Part shown: positions 42,569 through 55,560 of the stretch, piece after piece
Numbering within the stretch: position 1 is the stretch's first letter
Layout: the number at the start of each line of letters is the position of its first letter
Source of the DNA: Spirodela intermedia
Taxonomy: Eukaryota; Streptophyta; Magnoliopsida; Alismatales; Araceae
NCBI GenBank assembly: GCA_902729315.2
Contig: LR746273.1
Coordinates: 4,689,001 to 4,753,000, forward strand
Reading direction: 5' to 3'
Length of the DNA stretch: 64,000 nt
Program-made: the position numbers and the translations under genes
The notes under the pieces: generated by a model
What the model was told of the DNA's origin: nothing
The model's database searches: none
What the model saw: the letters and a program-made list of their open reading frames with translations, nothing else

Positions 42569-42703
42569 GGCGCGCAAGGCTCGCACGGAGCGACAGGCGC
42601 GCAAGGCTCCCACGGGGGGAAAGGCTCGCAAGGCTCGCACGGAACGACAGGCGCGCAAGGCTCACACAGAGCGACAGGCGCGCAAGGCTAGCATGGCTCG
42701 CAT
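42569..42703. repeat. 27-bp minisatellite, five units
   Basis: Five consecutive 27-bp units fill 135 bp; the unit begins GGCGCGCAAGGCTCGCACGG. Because 27 is a multiple of three, the minus strand stays open and reads a nine-residue repeat of the LARLSLRAS type. Units differ by a few bases each, with the third most divergent. Confidence 0.88.
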
Positions 42704-42765
42704 GGTAAGAAATGAGGAACACTGTCCCGACGCTGCCGCCGATGTTGGATCTTTAGCGTCTGGTT

Positions 42766-43088
42766 GTTCTCCCCTCTCGCTATGTAAATCTTATGTACTT
42801 GCGTCGTGGTCTTGTCGGCTTTATGGTTTCCCAATGTAGCCTCTAAATGGGCTGTGTAACATTCGAAGAGCATAGATATGTAGAGGAAGAGACCTGAGGG
42901 GTATGTTGGCGGGGCCGCATAAGCTACACCATTGTCTCGTATCGGGGTTTGTGGGGTTATTCTCTCCTCTCTCTATATACATCTTATGTACTTCTGTCGT
43001 GGTCTGGTGGGCTTAGGGTTTCCCACTGTAGCCTCTAGAGGGGCAGTGTAACATACGAAAAGTATAGATATGTAGATGAAGAGACCTT
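42766..43088. repeat. Direct duplication, two copies of about 128 bp
   Basis: Copies at about 42,766-42,893 and 42,960-43,088 share ATCTTATGTACTT, GTCGTGGTCT, GTAGCCTCTA, GTGTAACAT and AGATATGTAGA in order. They are separated by 66 bp. They might be LTR-derived, but no primer site or coding domain is next to them. Confidence 0.7.
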
Positions 43089-44450
43089 CTGTCTCGAGCC
43101 TCCTATGTTCTTGCATGCCGATGGACAAGGGAAATTGAAAAGATCATATATTTACAACAACAAAAAGACCCCCAAGTCCATCCAAATGTTGACTTCTCAA
43201 GAAGGGGGAGGCAATTTTCTCCCAATAATTATGAATTTCTTGTGCGTTCAACTTAGCCATACTTGTTGGTCATGTGTATGAATTATATTCCCATATCTTG
43301 AAAACATTGCCATTTCCCAGAAATACTTTATAAATCAAGCATAACAAGAAATTAAGATGCAAATCAAATTATGTATTAGATAACATATGAGTATTTCAAA
43401 ACTATTTAACCATGCATTAGATAGAAAAGATTAAACTATCCTCTTGTTGGTTACCTTCAAAATAATTACATTGTTGTGGCCACATAACTATGAGAAACTA
43501 GATTAGTGGGAATTATATTTCTGAGCATTACCTCAGAGTTGACTTAATGTGCTAGATAACTAATTTGATGTTATTAGATTAATTCCTGATTTTAGAATTT
43601 CTATGACATAAGGAAACTAAATGAAATGAGGTGGGTGATCCAATCAATAAATAATAACTAAATGGTGAATAGAGTTTCATATCTCATTAAGGATGACATT
43701 TGTGCCTCTTATATGATGTTGAACCGACATAATCAATGAAATCATAAATTGTAATTGTTGGGTTTTGGCCTGCATTAAGATTAAAAAGAGTCTGTTGAAC
43801 TAGTCAATTTTCTCTCTTCAATAATATGTTGTTGAACAATTGATCTTTTGTTGGATTAGTGAGAGTATAGATTTCCTAAGTTACCTATAATATTCTAGTC
43901 TTTTATAGTTATTCAGTTAACTACTTATGTCAACTATCTAGGAACAACATGTTCTTGGGTTCTATTGTAACATAGTCTAAACATAACTACAGATTAATTG
44001 GCTCAGCTCCTTTGAAGTTGCACCTGAAAATTATTTATTAGATTCATGTCTTTAGGAGGTTGTATAGTTGTTTCATTGAGATAGCTATGTGAAAACATCT
44101 CCGTAATATCATTGTTACACCATGACATCTTCTCATAATTTTTTTCTTAAAGTTTCCTTCTTGACTCATGGCTCTAAGAGGCACCACTACTGTTTTAATA
44201 AGTCATCTTGCACTCATAATAAATAAGATTTTAGTGTCAAGTTTATCTCATAATAAACAGTGAAAGTTATCACCATAGGATTTCTTATAAGGTTCCAATA
44301 GGGAATGAAGACTAAACCAAGGGGAGACCAATTGTATTTTATCTCCAATAAGACATATAAATGAACAGACCCAATAATCAGGGGTCAAAAGGTCAACTAA
44401 TAGGAGACCCAAGCACACCTTCTAGAAGAGAAGCAACAAGGAGCAGTCTC
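43089..44450. other. AT-rich spacer, nothing identified
   Basis: About 1.4 kb of AT-rich DNA with stops in all frames and no recognisable element precedes the Ty3 protease relic. Confidence 0.6.
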
Positions 44451-44459
44451 AACCTACTG

Positions 44460-45194
44460 AAAATAGAGCTGTAGGCCTGATGACACAAGGGTCTATGCTT
44501 CTTGTGTGCAGATAACTTAGCACCAAGGCATGTGTGCAGATGGGAGCTCCAGTTGTCATTGTACATGAGGAAGACTTAGAATAAGAAATTTCAACATAAG
44601 AGGTAGACACAGAAGTCAATAGACTAAAGGTTGCATGATGGGGTAAAATTATAGTTAATAAAGTATTTCTAATTATCACTCAATTTAATGATAGGACTAG
44701 CATATTCAAGAATGTCAAAGCTTTGGGAAAAGGTGACTGACAATAAACTAATAATCTTAGTGGACAGCGATGCAACACATAATTTCATTTATATGGAATT
44801 AGTTAAAAATGTGTTTACCATTGACTTCAATATCAAACTGAGTTATCTTGGGCATAAATGTGTTACTAAAGAGTATAGGTGCTTGCAAAGACTTGTTATT
44901 AAAGCTACCTAAGCTAATAGTAAGAGTACATTTCCTTCTCTTAAATTAACGCATAATATTAATTTAATTCTTAAAATTCAATGGCCAAAATCATTGGGGC
45001 CCATAGAAGTCAGCTGGAGTAAATACATTATGAGCTTCAAAAAAAGTGGATCCACAATCACACTCAAAGAGGACTCAAATCTACACAAGTTAAATCTCAT
45101 CTTAAATTGTTTAGTAAAGGAACTACAACATGAGTGCGGTTTCTTAATAGTGATACATCAAATTATTTCAAAGGATAGAGTGACTGCAAAATAA
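44460..45194 (+). pseudogene. Ty3-type gag end and protease relic
   Basis: An open stretch at 44,688-44,912 contains IILVDSDATHNFIYMELVKN, the retroviral aspartic protease block LVDSGATHNFIS with the catalytic Gly changed to Asp. The 44,994-45,194 stretch continues with GPIEVSWSKYIMSFKKSG and STITLKEDSNLH, the usual region after the protease in plant Ty3 polyproteins. Upstream, APVVIVHEEDLE (near 44,548-44,583) resembles the acidic linker before the protease. LTRs and the rest of pol are absent; the flank runs into a solo LTR at 45,612. Confidence 0.7.
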
Positions 45195-45611
45195 GTAATT
45201 ACTGAATTCACTTAATATTTTATTTATTTGATGAAACAATTAGTTGATTCAATATGGCTAATGAAGTATCAGAAGGGGAGAGTGAATTAGTTTTTAATGT
45301 GTTCTATCTATGTATATATGTGTGGACACACGTTCTAGGACAATCTATGAAGCCTATATATAAACTAGCCTACGATTCTTATTTATGCCATACAAGCACT
45401 TTTTTTCTTTTTCTTTGAATTTTAGTGATAGTAGACAGAGATTTTACGATTCTTTAGGCTACATCTAATAAAATATTTTCAACTATTTTAAAGTAAAAAT
45501 ATAGTTGACTTTATTAGTATAACTCTTTCACAATAATTATTTATTTTGTGTAGAGATCTTACCCTCACTAATAAGTTGATGAACTTGATTTAGATGTTAA
45601 ATATGTTGATG

Positions 45612-47344
45612 TGATGTGACTTAGTCGTTGTATAGTAAATAATGTAAATTTAAAATTTATAAAACTAGAAAATACTAATTTTCATATATTTAGAAGTATT
45701 TTTAAACAAATATATCAATTATAATTAAATAAAAATTTCAAAAGTAGTGGAAAATTTTCAGGTCAATCATAGGGATGTAATATGATATTGAGTAATGTTT
45801 CAAAATTTTTCTCAAAGAATATGATTTGTTATAAATTATAGATTAAAAAATATAAATGAAATATATTAAAATTTACGAAAAAGAGAAATAAGGGTGTGGA
45901 CGTCAAGATAACATTAACACCTGATGAACATGAAATAAAGTTCCACCCGGTGATTCTTTCATTAGTGATTACAGATGATTTAATTGATCAAATTAAGATA
46001 TGTAAAAGTCGAAAGAATCGTCATTGAATGAAGAATAGTTTAGTAGATTTAAATCACAAAAAATATCACTAAATGAAGTAAAAATTAAACTAAAAATAGA
46101 AAAATAGAGTTCCAGCATCACAACGGTGATGTGTCAATGATGCAGTAGAATCCTAAGCGTTTGGGAGGATTGTCATGCAATGTCACAACTTTGAAGGTTC
46201 TCCTTAGACAAGGACGATGTGGACACTCTCTAGATCTTCTTGTAAAGTCTAGAAATTGATGAAATAGATTGTTAAATCATCTCCGAGAGCTATCACCTAG
46301 TAGAGCAGAAAAATGACGACTTTATGACTCTTTGGCAGCTGTCACCCAATGGAGAAGAGCTAGATGGATGTGGGGCGTGTGTTAGGGAGCTTTATCCTTA
46401 GGTCCGCATAGTAAGAGGAGGCTCTTCATCACATTTGATATGCTCCCATGAGGTGATGACTCATTTCCCAGTAGATCATCCTCTTCTCAATGACGGTTTG
46501 TTCGTCGATTAATCGGAGATGTTTTACTCGATGGATTCACGATCTTTTTATCAGAAATCATTCAACAATTTTAGTAAGAATGTTTTGCGAATCATGTCGA
46601 CAGGATTTTCTTGATGATCGAGTGATTCTAGCAGCTTAATCTTTCACCAGCGATCTAGAGGAAAGTCACGATTTAATTAGATAAAAGTACGAGTTTTAAC
46701 TTTAGTAGGGTTCGAACTGGCACCAGTTACCCACCTACATGAGAGAGATTGAAATAAGTACTCTAATATCTTTATAAAGTGACATCATCATGGTATATCT
46801 CTCTTTTAATTAAAAGGTATTTTAGACATTAAAATAAACAAAACTATTTCGGAGAAGGTGTGATGAGGGTTTAGTCCCACATCAATTGTATGCTGAAGTT
46901 TTGGATGAATATATAGTAACATCAGTTTTTAGAAGCAATGAGTCCCTTTTGTACATGTATGACCACTCCTTGCCCCACAACTGACTGACCACTAGTGACG
47001 TGGAAGGGAGTGGCACACATGTGCTCCCATTGGTCTATAGCTGCTCAAGCCTCTACTCACGATTCTCCTCGACTACACTTTTGATCTGCTTGTGGGCTCA
47101 ACTAGCCGACAGGTCCCCCCCTTTTTTTTTTTTTTTCACTTTTTTTTCTTTATTTATCTCAAAAATAGGATTATAAAAATCATATAAATTCGTATAAAAT
47201 CACATAATTAGACAAAAATTCACATTAATCAACAAAGAACCACTTTTCATAAGTTAACACAAATATAAGTCTATTTATCATGAGTTAAAGCTAAAAATAT
47301 ATATTATTTATTAATTATTAACTCATGATAATGAAAACTTATCA
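45612..47344 (-). mobile_element. Solo LTR 1, Athila-like family, long form
   Basis: This 1,733-bp LTR starts TGATGTGACTTAGTCGTTG and ends ATGAAAACTTATCA on the + strand. A perfect target duplication TGATG flanks it (45,607-45,611 and 47,345-47,349), which proves the ends and shows it is a solo LTR left by recombination. It contains the tRNA-like box A/box B segment, in reverse orientation, at about 46,708-46,771. Confidence 0.9.
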
Positions 47345-49271
47345 TGATGTAATGAAGTTCATGCAAATAATATTTGTAAAATCTTACTTTTTGATTTAAG
47401 ATAAGTAAGGGTCAACCTTCAAGGAGCATGGATAATGAGAGTAAGAAGTATTTCTTATATATATATACATATATTTACGTTGTGAATAATGAAGTTAAAT
47501 CTAAAGAGAGTGAAGATAAGAGAAATAGAAAGTGTGACAAAGGAGAGAGAATGGATCTAATATGATGGAATGATAGAATAAATGATAAAACTAGTTCAAA
47601 CTAAAAGTTAATCCATCAATGGAGAAGATTTTAAGGATGCCTTAGATTTAGATCTTAGATAGACCTCGTTGTGTGATAGTCCTAGGCCGAGTGGTACTTA
47701 ATCTACGATGATCTTGATGTGTTACAGGTAGTCTCTTCTCCATCACAATCTTGAGCATGAGAATGTTGTTGATTGGACCTTGATTTTCCTTCTTTTTTCT
47801 TCGACTGGCCACTGCTAAAGAGAGAGTCAAAAAGCATCCTCCAAGAGGGAGGCGAGATGTCTTAATGCTCTTGAGAATTAGGCTGCTCCAATAGACGATT
47901 ATGATTAATAACCAATTCTCTTAGTAGACGGCTCAAATTCTTCCATGAGGATGACACTATAATCCTTCTCTTAATCTCATCTTAAGATACCTTAAGATGG
48001 GTGGCCTAGATCTCATATTTTGATAATCATTTTTGGTCTAAATAGGCTAGGCCAAGGTGACACCCTCTCTTAGGCCCATAAACATATTAGATAAGCCCTC
48101 TCTATAAGACTTGGGCTTTTTCTTGAGTTGAAGATTTGGGCTTCTTGCATTACATCTAACTCATAATAAGAGCTCACCTAAGTCCTTGAAATCAAATAAT
48201 TATCAAGAAAATATGAGAGAATCACCTCTTGACTTCATAAAAGTCAAGTGAGGTTAGTTTCATAATATAAATAAAATAAATAAAATAAATAAAATAAATA
48301 AAATAAATAAAATAAATAAAATAATATATATTAGGACTTAAATGATAAAGTATTATAAATGTCATAATGAGTTGGTAACACAAGTATAATTATATTTTTT
48401 ATCTATTAACTAGTATTTATATATAAGATATTAATACATAGATGTAACTACTACTTTATAATTATCACAGGTCTTGACTCACAACACAATGTGCTTACAT
48501 CAAGGTATAATTATTTTCAAAAAATAACACCCTTCACAGAAAAAATCTACCTCTCAACACTTTGTGCTTTAATCCTATGCTTTTTCTACTCACTACTTAA
48601 GTTACCATAGGGTCTAATGAAGAAAGATAAGACTTCAATGTAGCTGTTTAACTCACAAGTTGTCATAGATGATTAACTATGATGAAGCTTTGATTCCTTC
48701 TTTAAAGGGAATAATCATTTTGATCTTGATTGAATCTACTTTTTGAGCTTGAGTGAGTGATATAAATGAAATAGTCTCTGTTTAGCATTAGTTTTGTATG
48801 TTATCAACTCACTCTACTAATACTCCAATGAATACATGTCATTTTGACACCTAAAAATAGTCATTCAATTTGAATATCTTCCCATTATTCTATTGACATT
48901 CTAGCCTTTAATTTTACTTTCAAACTTTCTTCTTTAATGATAGTTGTTTGTGATATCTTTTTTAGAGATTCATAACTAATTGATGAACACTTCTTCTTTT
49001 AGGGTCATGCTTAGAGGAGATGATTTAACTTGTAGTTAGTCCACATCTTCTATTGACATATTATCATCTAAACTATATGTTTGTAAATTTTAACCATACG
49101 GTAGCTCAATTCTTTCAACTTGTAAATGTCTTCCTTTGTTTAATGTATGGAGATCTTTAATTGATCAGTTGACATTTTTGTCTTCCAAGTCCAGCTAAGA
49201 TAGCATTATTGAGCTTATCATTTTATTTAGAAATACTGATGATAATTACTATATAGAGTGTGCAAGGTTGA
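47345..49271. other. AT-rich spacer between the solo LTRs
   Basis: There is no coding domain. The only structure I see is a short 9-bp tandem repeat at about 48,267-48,322 (see separate entry). The solo LTRs on both sides have different target duplications, so this is not the interior of one element. Confidence 0.65.
48267..48322. repeat. 9-bp tandem repeat (ATAAATAAA)n
   Basis: About six copies of ATAAATAAA run in register. Confidence 0.85.
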
Positions 49272-50907
49272 TGATGTGACTCAGTCGTTGTATAGTAAAT
49301 CACGCAAATTTAAAATTTATAAAACTAGAAAATACGATTTTTCGGATATTTAGAAGTATTTCTGAACAAATATATCAATTATAATTCAATAAAACTTCCA
49401 CAAATAGTGGTAATTTTCCAAGTCAATCACAGGGATATAATATAATATCTGGTAATTATTTAAATTTTTCTCAATGAATATAATTTTCTATGAATTTTAT
49501 ACTAGGAAATGAAAAGGAAATATATTTAAAATTCACGAAAAAGGGAAATAAGGGTGTGACGTCAAGATGACGTCAACGCCCGGCGAACGCAAATCGGGCG
49601 GAAACAGAGTTCCACCTGGCGATTCTTATGTAAGCAATTACAGACGATTTAATTAATCAAATTAAGATCTATAAAAGCCGAAAGAATCGTAATTGAATAA
49701 AGTATATTTTAGTAAATTAAAAACACAAAAGTTATCACTAAAGGAAGCATAAGGTAAGTTGAAAGCAGGAAAATAGAGTTCTGGCGTCGCGACGGTGATA
49801 CATCGGCAATGCACCGGAATCTTGAGCATTCGGGAGGATCTTCGTGTAGTGTCCACGACCTCGAAGGCTCTCCTTGGACAAAGACGACGTGGGTAATCTC
49901 TAGATCTCCTTGCGAAGTCTAAAGATTAATGAAATGGGTCGTCGAATTGTCTTTGACGGCTGTCACCTGGCGGAGCGGAAAAACGGCGACTTTGCGGCTC
50001 TTTAGCAGCTGTCACCCGACGGAGAGGAGCTGGATGGAGGTGGGACGTATGTCAAGGAGCTCCATCCTCATGTCCGCGCAACAAGAGGAGGCTCTTCATC
50101 ACATTTGGTATGCTCTCAAGAGGTGGTGACTCGTCTCTCGGTAGATCGTCCTCTTCCTGACGACGGCTTGTTTGTCGATCAATCGGAGATGCTTTACTTG
50201 ATGGATTCACAATCTTTTTATTGCGAATCATTCAGCAATTTTAGTAGCAATGCTTCGCGAATCATGTTGACGAGATTTTTGCTGATGATCTAGCAATTCT
50301 GGTTGCTTAATCCTTCACTGGTGATCTGTAGGAAAGTCGTGATAATCATATAAAAAAATATGAGTTTGGCTTTGGGAGGATTCGAACCCGTGCCGGTTGC
50401 CTGCCCCTTCTAAAGAAGGTGTGACGGGTTTAGTCCCACATCGGTTGTGCGCTGATTTTTTGGGCGAATATATAGTAATGTTACATTTGTAAGCAAAGTT
50501 CCTTCTCTCGCATGTATGACTATTCCTTGCCTCACAGCCGGCTGGCCACCGGTGACGTGGAAGGGGAGTGGTGCACACGTGCCCCTATCGGTCCAAGCCG
50601 CTTGAGCCCCTACTCGCGGCTACTCCCCGACTGTGCTTCCGACCCGCTTGCGGGCCCAACTAGCCGGCGGGTCCCCCTCATTTTATCTTATTTTTATTTT
50701 TTATTTCTTTTTCTTCATTTACCTCAAAAGTAAGACTGTAAGAATCATATAAATTCGTGTAAAATCACATAATTATCGAAAAATTCACATTAATCAACTG
50801 AAAACCACTTTCCACACTTTAACACAAATATAAGTCTATTTATCATGAGTTAAGGCTAAAACTACATTATTTACTAATTATTAACTCATGATAATGAAGA
50901 CTTATTA
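49272..50907 (-). mobile_element. Solo LTR 2, Athila-like family, short form
   Basis: This 1,636-bp LTR starts TGATGTGACTCAGTCG and ends ATGAAGACTTATTA; the last bases are mutated from ATCA. Perfect target duplication GTTGA lies at 49,267-49,271 and 50,908-50,912. It lacks the roughly 95 bp found in LTR 1 between the GGGACTAAACCC and CAACTGG blocks, so box A is missing while box B (near 50,381-50,393) is kept. Confidence 0.9.
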
Positions 50908-51482
50908 GTTGACCATGAATATTTGCTTGTTTTTAAATATGTAGGCCTGTCACAAGTGTTTTTCTAAACTTTTATCTAGAGATTTACACTACTTCAACAT
51001 ATGATCATGTTCTTGATACTAGGTTAAAATTTAGTTGTTTTTACTTTATAATTTTCTTTACATAGGACTTTTACATGCTACTATATAAATTACATGGCAA
51101 CAACTTCTCTACCTTCTTATTTTTTGTGTGTGGATGATCTAATTCAATTATCTTGTGGGTCATCAATTTGAGTCCTATTTTAATAACTGAGTAAATATTT
51201 TTATTTAAAATATTTTGACCAACTTTTCACATTATTAGTATATGATGTGCACTTATTGTTGTGTTGAAATATCCATTATCTAATAATATTTATAACTAAG
51301 ACCTAGTAAAATATTGGTACAGATGTAAGTCTCAAGTCGAACATAGGGGGATTGATTAATCCATCATAAAAAATTAATTTAAGTTATATGTAGAGTGATT
51401 TTAATATTTTATTACTATTTAAAAAAAAGAATAAAATATAAGTGTGAGGTGAGAAGAATAAAGAGAGTAGAGAAGGAAAGGA

Positions 51483-51523
<41 letters not shown>

Positions 51524-53617
51524 CTTACGAGAGAGAGGGAGAGAGAATACAAATGATCATATAGTGATTTAATTTCACACCTAACTCGAGTTGACCACAT
51601 TTATCAAATGAACGTATGTTTGACAATCCACACACATGACATGAGGTTAGCCATGAATGTTTTCACCTTATTTTAACACTTCAATGCTCATTAAGTCAGC
51701 CTTTAATATCATTGATTTTATGTCTTAAATAAAAAATAATCGTTATTTTTAGAATGCTGAAATCACATTTACTTGGAGATTTGATCATGAAAATCAATAG
51801 AAAATAAGTTGAACATAATTTCAGCTTGATCTTAAACAAGTTTTAAAAGATTTAGAAAAGGAAAAAAATCATTGATTAGAATTTGAATCAGTTCTATACA
51901 TTTTAATTGAAATATGTAGGAAATAGAAATAACTTGTTGTAAATATATAAATAAATACTAAAAATAGGAAATAAATTATTAGTCAAATTTTGTTTGTGTG
52001 TTGGGCAATTGGAGATATCGGTGTGGCAGCTTGATTTTTTTAGATTGTGCCAGACTGTGGAAAGTCGTAGAAGTATTACATTATTTGTTAGAAAGATCCA
52101 TTGAAAAGAATGATTGACCATGTTATCACTATTATCTAGAGGAGGAAGGAAAGAGCTGACCACTCATCGGAGGCCTTGAGTGTAGTCAAAGAAGGAATGA
52201 GCTTGTCGATTGGTGAAAGCTTTTATTGTACAAAAAGAGGAAATAATAAATATTATCTTTATGACTACTGATAGGATTTTAATGATAATTGATAATGTCT
52301 ATTTTACAAGATAATAATCGAGAATTATCTCTATTTCCCTGACATTGATAAGTGCGAGAACATAAGTTCTTAGTATCATGACGCTTTACTTGTCACTGAA
52401 TCAATCATCTCTTGTCATATGGGGTGTTGAGTAACATAGGATTGATGGACCATTGATTGAATGCTTAACATTTCAGATATCATGGTGCTTCACTCACTGC
52501 ATGATTCACCTTTTCTAGTGATGTGGTGTGCTGAGCGCCATGAGATCTACCTATCACAAACCGGTGCCTTGAAACACAAATAATCATTACTCTCACATCA
52601 GATTTATTGGTGGCAATATCTCATGTATATTATGACGCTTCATTATCATGCCAACAAGAAGTCAATCTAGGCACAAGCCATGGGCCTCAGGGATGATTGT
52701 CTACAGCCCATTATTATAAAATAAAATAAAATATTAATATTAAAATAAATATATTATATATATTTATTATTTTTATTATCTTTAACAATGAAATACATTA
52801 ACTCTTTTAACTTCTAGCTTTCAAAATTAACTATATAAAATCATATTTTCTTCTATAAATTTTAAAACCATGCTACTTAAATGAAACAAACTAAGAACTA
52901 AAAATAAAGCATTAACACTATAGTACTTTTGATTTCAAATTTTACCAATTCTGAAGTTTGAACATTTCAGAAAACTTACTTCTTGAGTTTGAATTGCATG
53001 TCTATCTTTATGCATTTTTGATTTGTTAGATATTTTTTACATCTACGTTCTTTTCTTCGCATGATTCAAGTCATGTGTTTGGATTTTGCTTATTCCAACT
53101 TTGACTTTATAAAATACATGAGGTTTCATCATGTGTTGACACATTATGTTATATTTATATTTAAATAATTTAAGGGTGTGACTCAATTTTATTGTTAGCT
53201 ATAGGATTACACAATATTATTATTATTGTATGTAATTTAAATGTTTATCAATAATATTTATCTCATGATGAAAACAATTGTGATGTCTATAGATGAATTA
53301 TATTTTAAATGATTCAAGAATAATTCATATATAAATTTTCTATTGTATGTGTCAAAACATGCTAGTGTGTAAAACACTGAAGACATCTACATAAATGACA
53401 TATCTACTGGGGCCTTCTTTTGTATTGAGGGTGTTTAATCTTTTCTAAAAATTGTCAATCAGTTTTTTCTTCTCAAAGTTAATTATGACAATAGATATTG
53501 AGGTCACTGCAGTTCTCTAATGACATATGTGCTATATATATTATCTCTAGTAGACTTACTCTAACCTTAGTTGGAATAAAAGTAGTTCATGAGTATGTAA
53601 CCAAGTGTTTAACTTTA
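50908..53617. other. AT-rich intergenic DNA
   Basis: About 2.7 kb has no coding domain. It holds a (GA)n run at about 51,488-51,521 and loosely similar segments at 52,362-52,440 and 52,474-52,555 that may be an old direct duplication. Nothing else is identifiable. Confidence 0.6.
51488..51521. repeat. (GA)n microsatellite
   Basis: An uninterrupted GA run of about 34 bp lies inside a purine-rich stretch. Confidence 0.88.
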
Positions 53618-55351
53618 TGATAAGTCTTCATTATCATGAGTTAATAATTAGTAAATAATATAGTTTTAGCCTTAACTCATGAGAAATAGACTTATATTTG
53701 TGTTAAATTGTGAAAAGTGGTTTTCCTTTGATTAATGTAATTTTTTAGACTAATTATATGTTTTTTATGAATTTATATGATTTTTATAGTCCTATTTTTG
53801 AGATAAATAAAGAAAAAAAAATTAAAATAAAAATATAACAAAAGAGGGGGACCTGTCGACCAGCTGGGCCCACAAGCGGGTCAGAAGCGTAGTCGGGGAG
53901 CCATGAGCAGGGGCTCGAGTTGCTAAGGACCGATGGGGGCATGTGTGCGCCACTTCCCTTCCACGTCACTAGTGGCCAGCTAGTAGTGGGGCAAGGAGTG
54001 GTCGTACATGTGGGAGAAAGATACTCATTGCTTAGAAATGTGATATTACTATATATTCACCCAAAACTTCGGTGCATAAGTGATGTGGGATTAAACCCTC
54101 CGAAAGGCTTTGAAAATTTTAATACCTAAACTACTCCTTAGTTATAACCGAGGTATACCATGATGACATCACTTAATAAGGGCATTAGAGTACTTATTTC
54201 AATCTCTCTCATGTAGGCAGACAACTGGCATAGGTTTGAATCCTCTTAGAGCCAAAACTTGTATTTTTATCTGATTATCGCAACTTTTTTGCAGATCGCC
54301 GGTGAAGGATTAAGTTGCCAAAATCACTGAATCATTGGTAAAAATTTCATCAATGTGATTTGTGGAGCATTGTTACTAAAATTACTAAATGATTCACGAT
54401 AAAAGGATTGCGAATCTATCAAGTAAATCATCTCCGATTGATCGACGAACAAGCCGTCGTCAGGAAGAGGATGATCCACCGAAAGATGAGTTGTCACCTC
54501 CTAAGAGTGTATCAAATGCGATGAAGAGCGTTCTCTTGTTGTGTGGACCTGAGGATGAAGCTCCCTAACATGCTCCCCACCTCCATCCAACTCCTCTTCG
54601 TCAGGTGACAGCCACTGGAGATCTGCAAAGTCGTCATTTTTCTACTCCGCCGAGTGATAGCCGCCAGAGATGATTCGATAACTCATTTCATTGATCTCTA
54701 GACTTTGCAAGGAGATCTAGAGATTACCCACATCGTCTTTGTCTAAAGAGAGCCTTCGAGGCAGTGAACACTACATGATGATCCTCCCGAATGCTAAGGA
54801 TTCCGATGCATCGTCGATGTATCGCTACTACGACGTTAGAACTCTATTTTTCTTACTTTGAACTTAATATTTGCTTCATTTAATGATAAGTTATATAATT
54901 TAAATTTACTAAGCTATACTTCATTCAATTATGATTCTTTTGGCTTTTACAGATCTTAATTTGATCAATTAAATTATCTGTAATCGCTAACGTAAGAATG
55001 ACCAGACAAAACTCTGTTTTCATTTAATTTGCGTTCGTTGAATGCTGACGTTATTTTGACGTTCGCACCCTTATTTTTCTTTTTTGTAAATTTTAAATAG
55101 ATTTTATTTTCATTTCTTAGTATAAAATTCATACAAAAATCATATTCTTTGAGAAAAATTCTGAAAAATTACCGATATTATATTACATCCCTATGATCAA
55201 CCTGAAAAATTACCGCTATTTTTGAAAGTTTTATTGAATTATAATTGATATATTTTTTTAGAAATATTTCTAAATATCTAAAAATTAGTATTTTCTAGTT
55301 TGATAAATTTTAAGTTTGTGTGATTTACTATACAACAACTAAGTCACATGA
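53618..55351 (+). repeat. 5' LTR of the + element (long form)
   Basis: This 1,734-bp LTR starts TGATAAGTCTTCATTATCAT and ends AAGTCACATGA; the solo LTRs indicate the ancestral end was GTCACATCA. A TATA-like ACTATATATTC lies near 54,050. tRNA-like boxes A and B are at 54,180-54,243. Confidence 0.88.
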
Positions 55352-55356
55352 AATTT

Positions 55357-55374
55357 TGGCGCCGTTGCCGGAGA
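55357..55374 (+). other. Primer binding site of the + element
   Basis: TGGCGCCGTTGCCGGAG lies five bases after the 5' LTR. This is the primer-site sequence typical of the plant Athila/Tat group. Confidence 0.85.
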
Positions 55375-55560
55375 TGTATTAGATAATATTTAGTATTTTT
55401 TTTATTTTTCTCTAAGAGTACACAAAAAAATGAACTCTTTTTTTTTTCTTCTTGTCAATTTTTTTTAAAAGAAAAGAATAAAGAGAAGCAAGGCAAGGAC
55501 TGTAGTATATTGAAGGAGGGTAATAATTATTAAACTTTTTCTTCGAATTTATTGATTTTT

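Noticed and set aside
42569-42703. CRISPR-like array
   Set aside because: Units are contiguous 27-bp repeats without spacers in a plant genome; it is a minisatellite.
47345-49271. Interior of a full element between the LTRs at 45.6 and 49.3 kb
   Set aside because: Each LTR has its own perfect target duplication, and the spacer has no primer site or gag; they are two solo LTRs.
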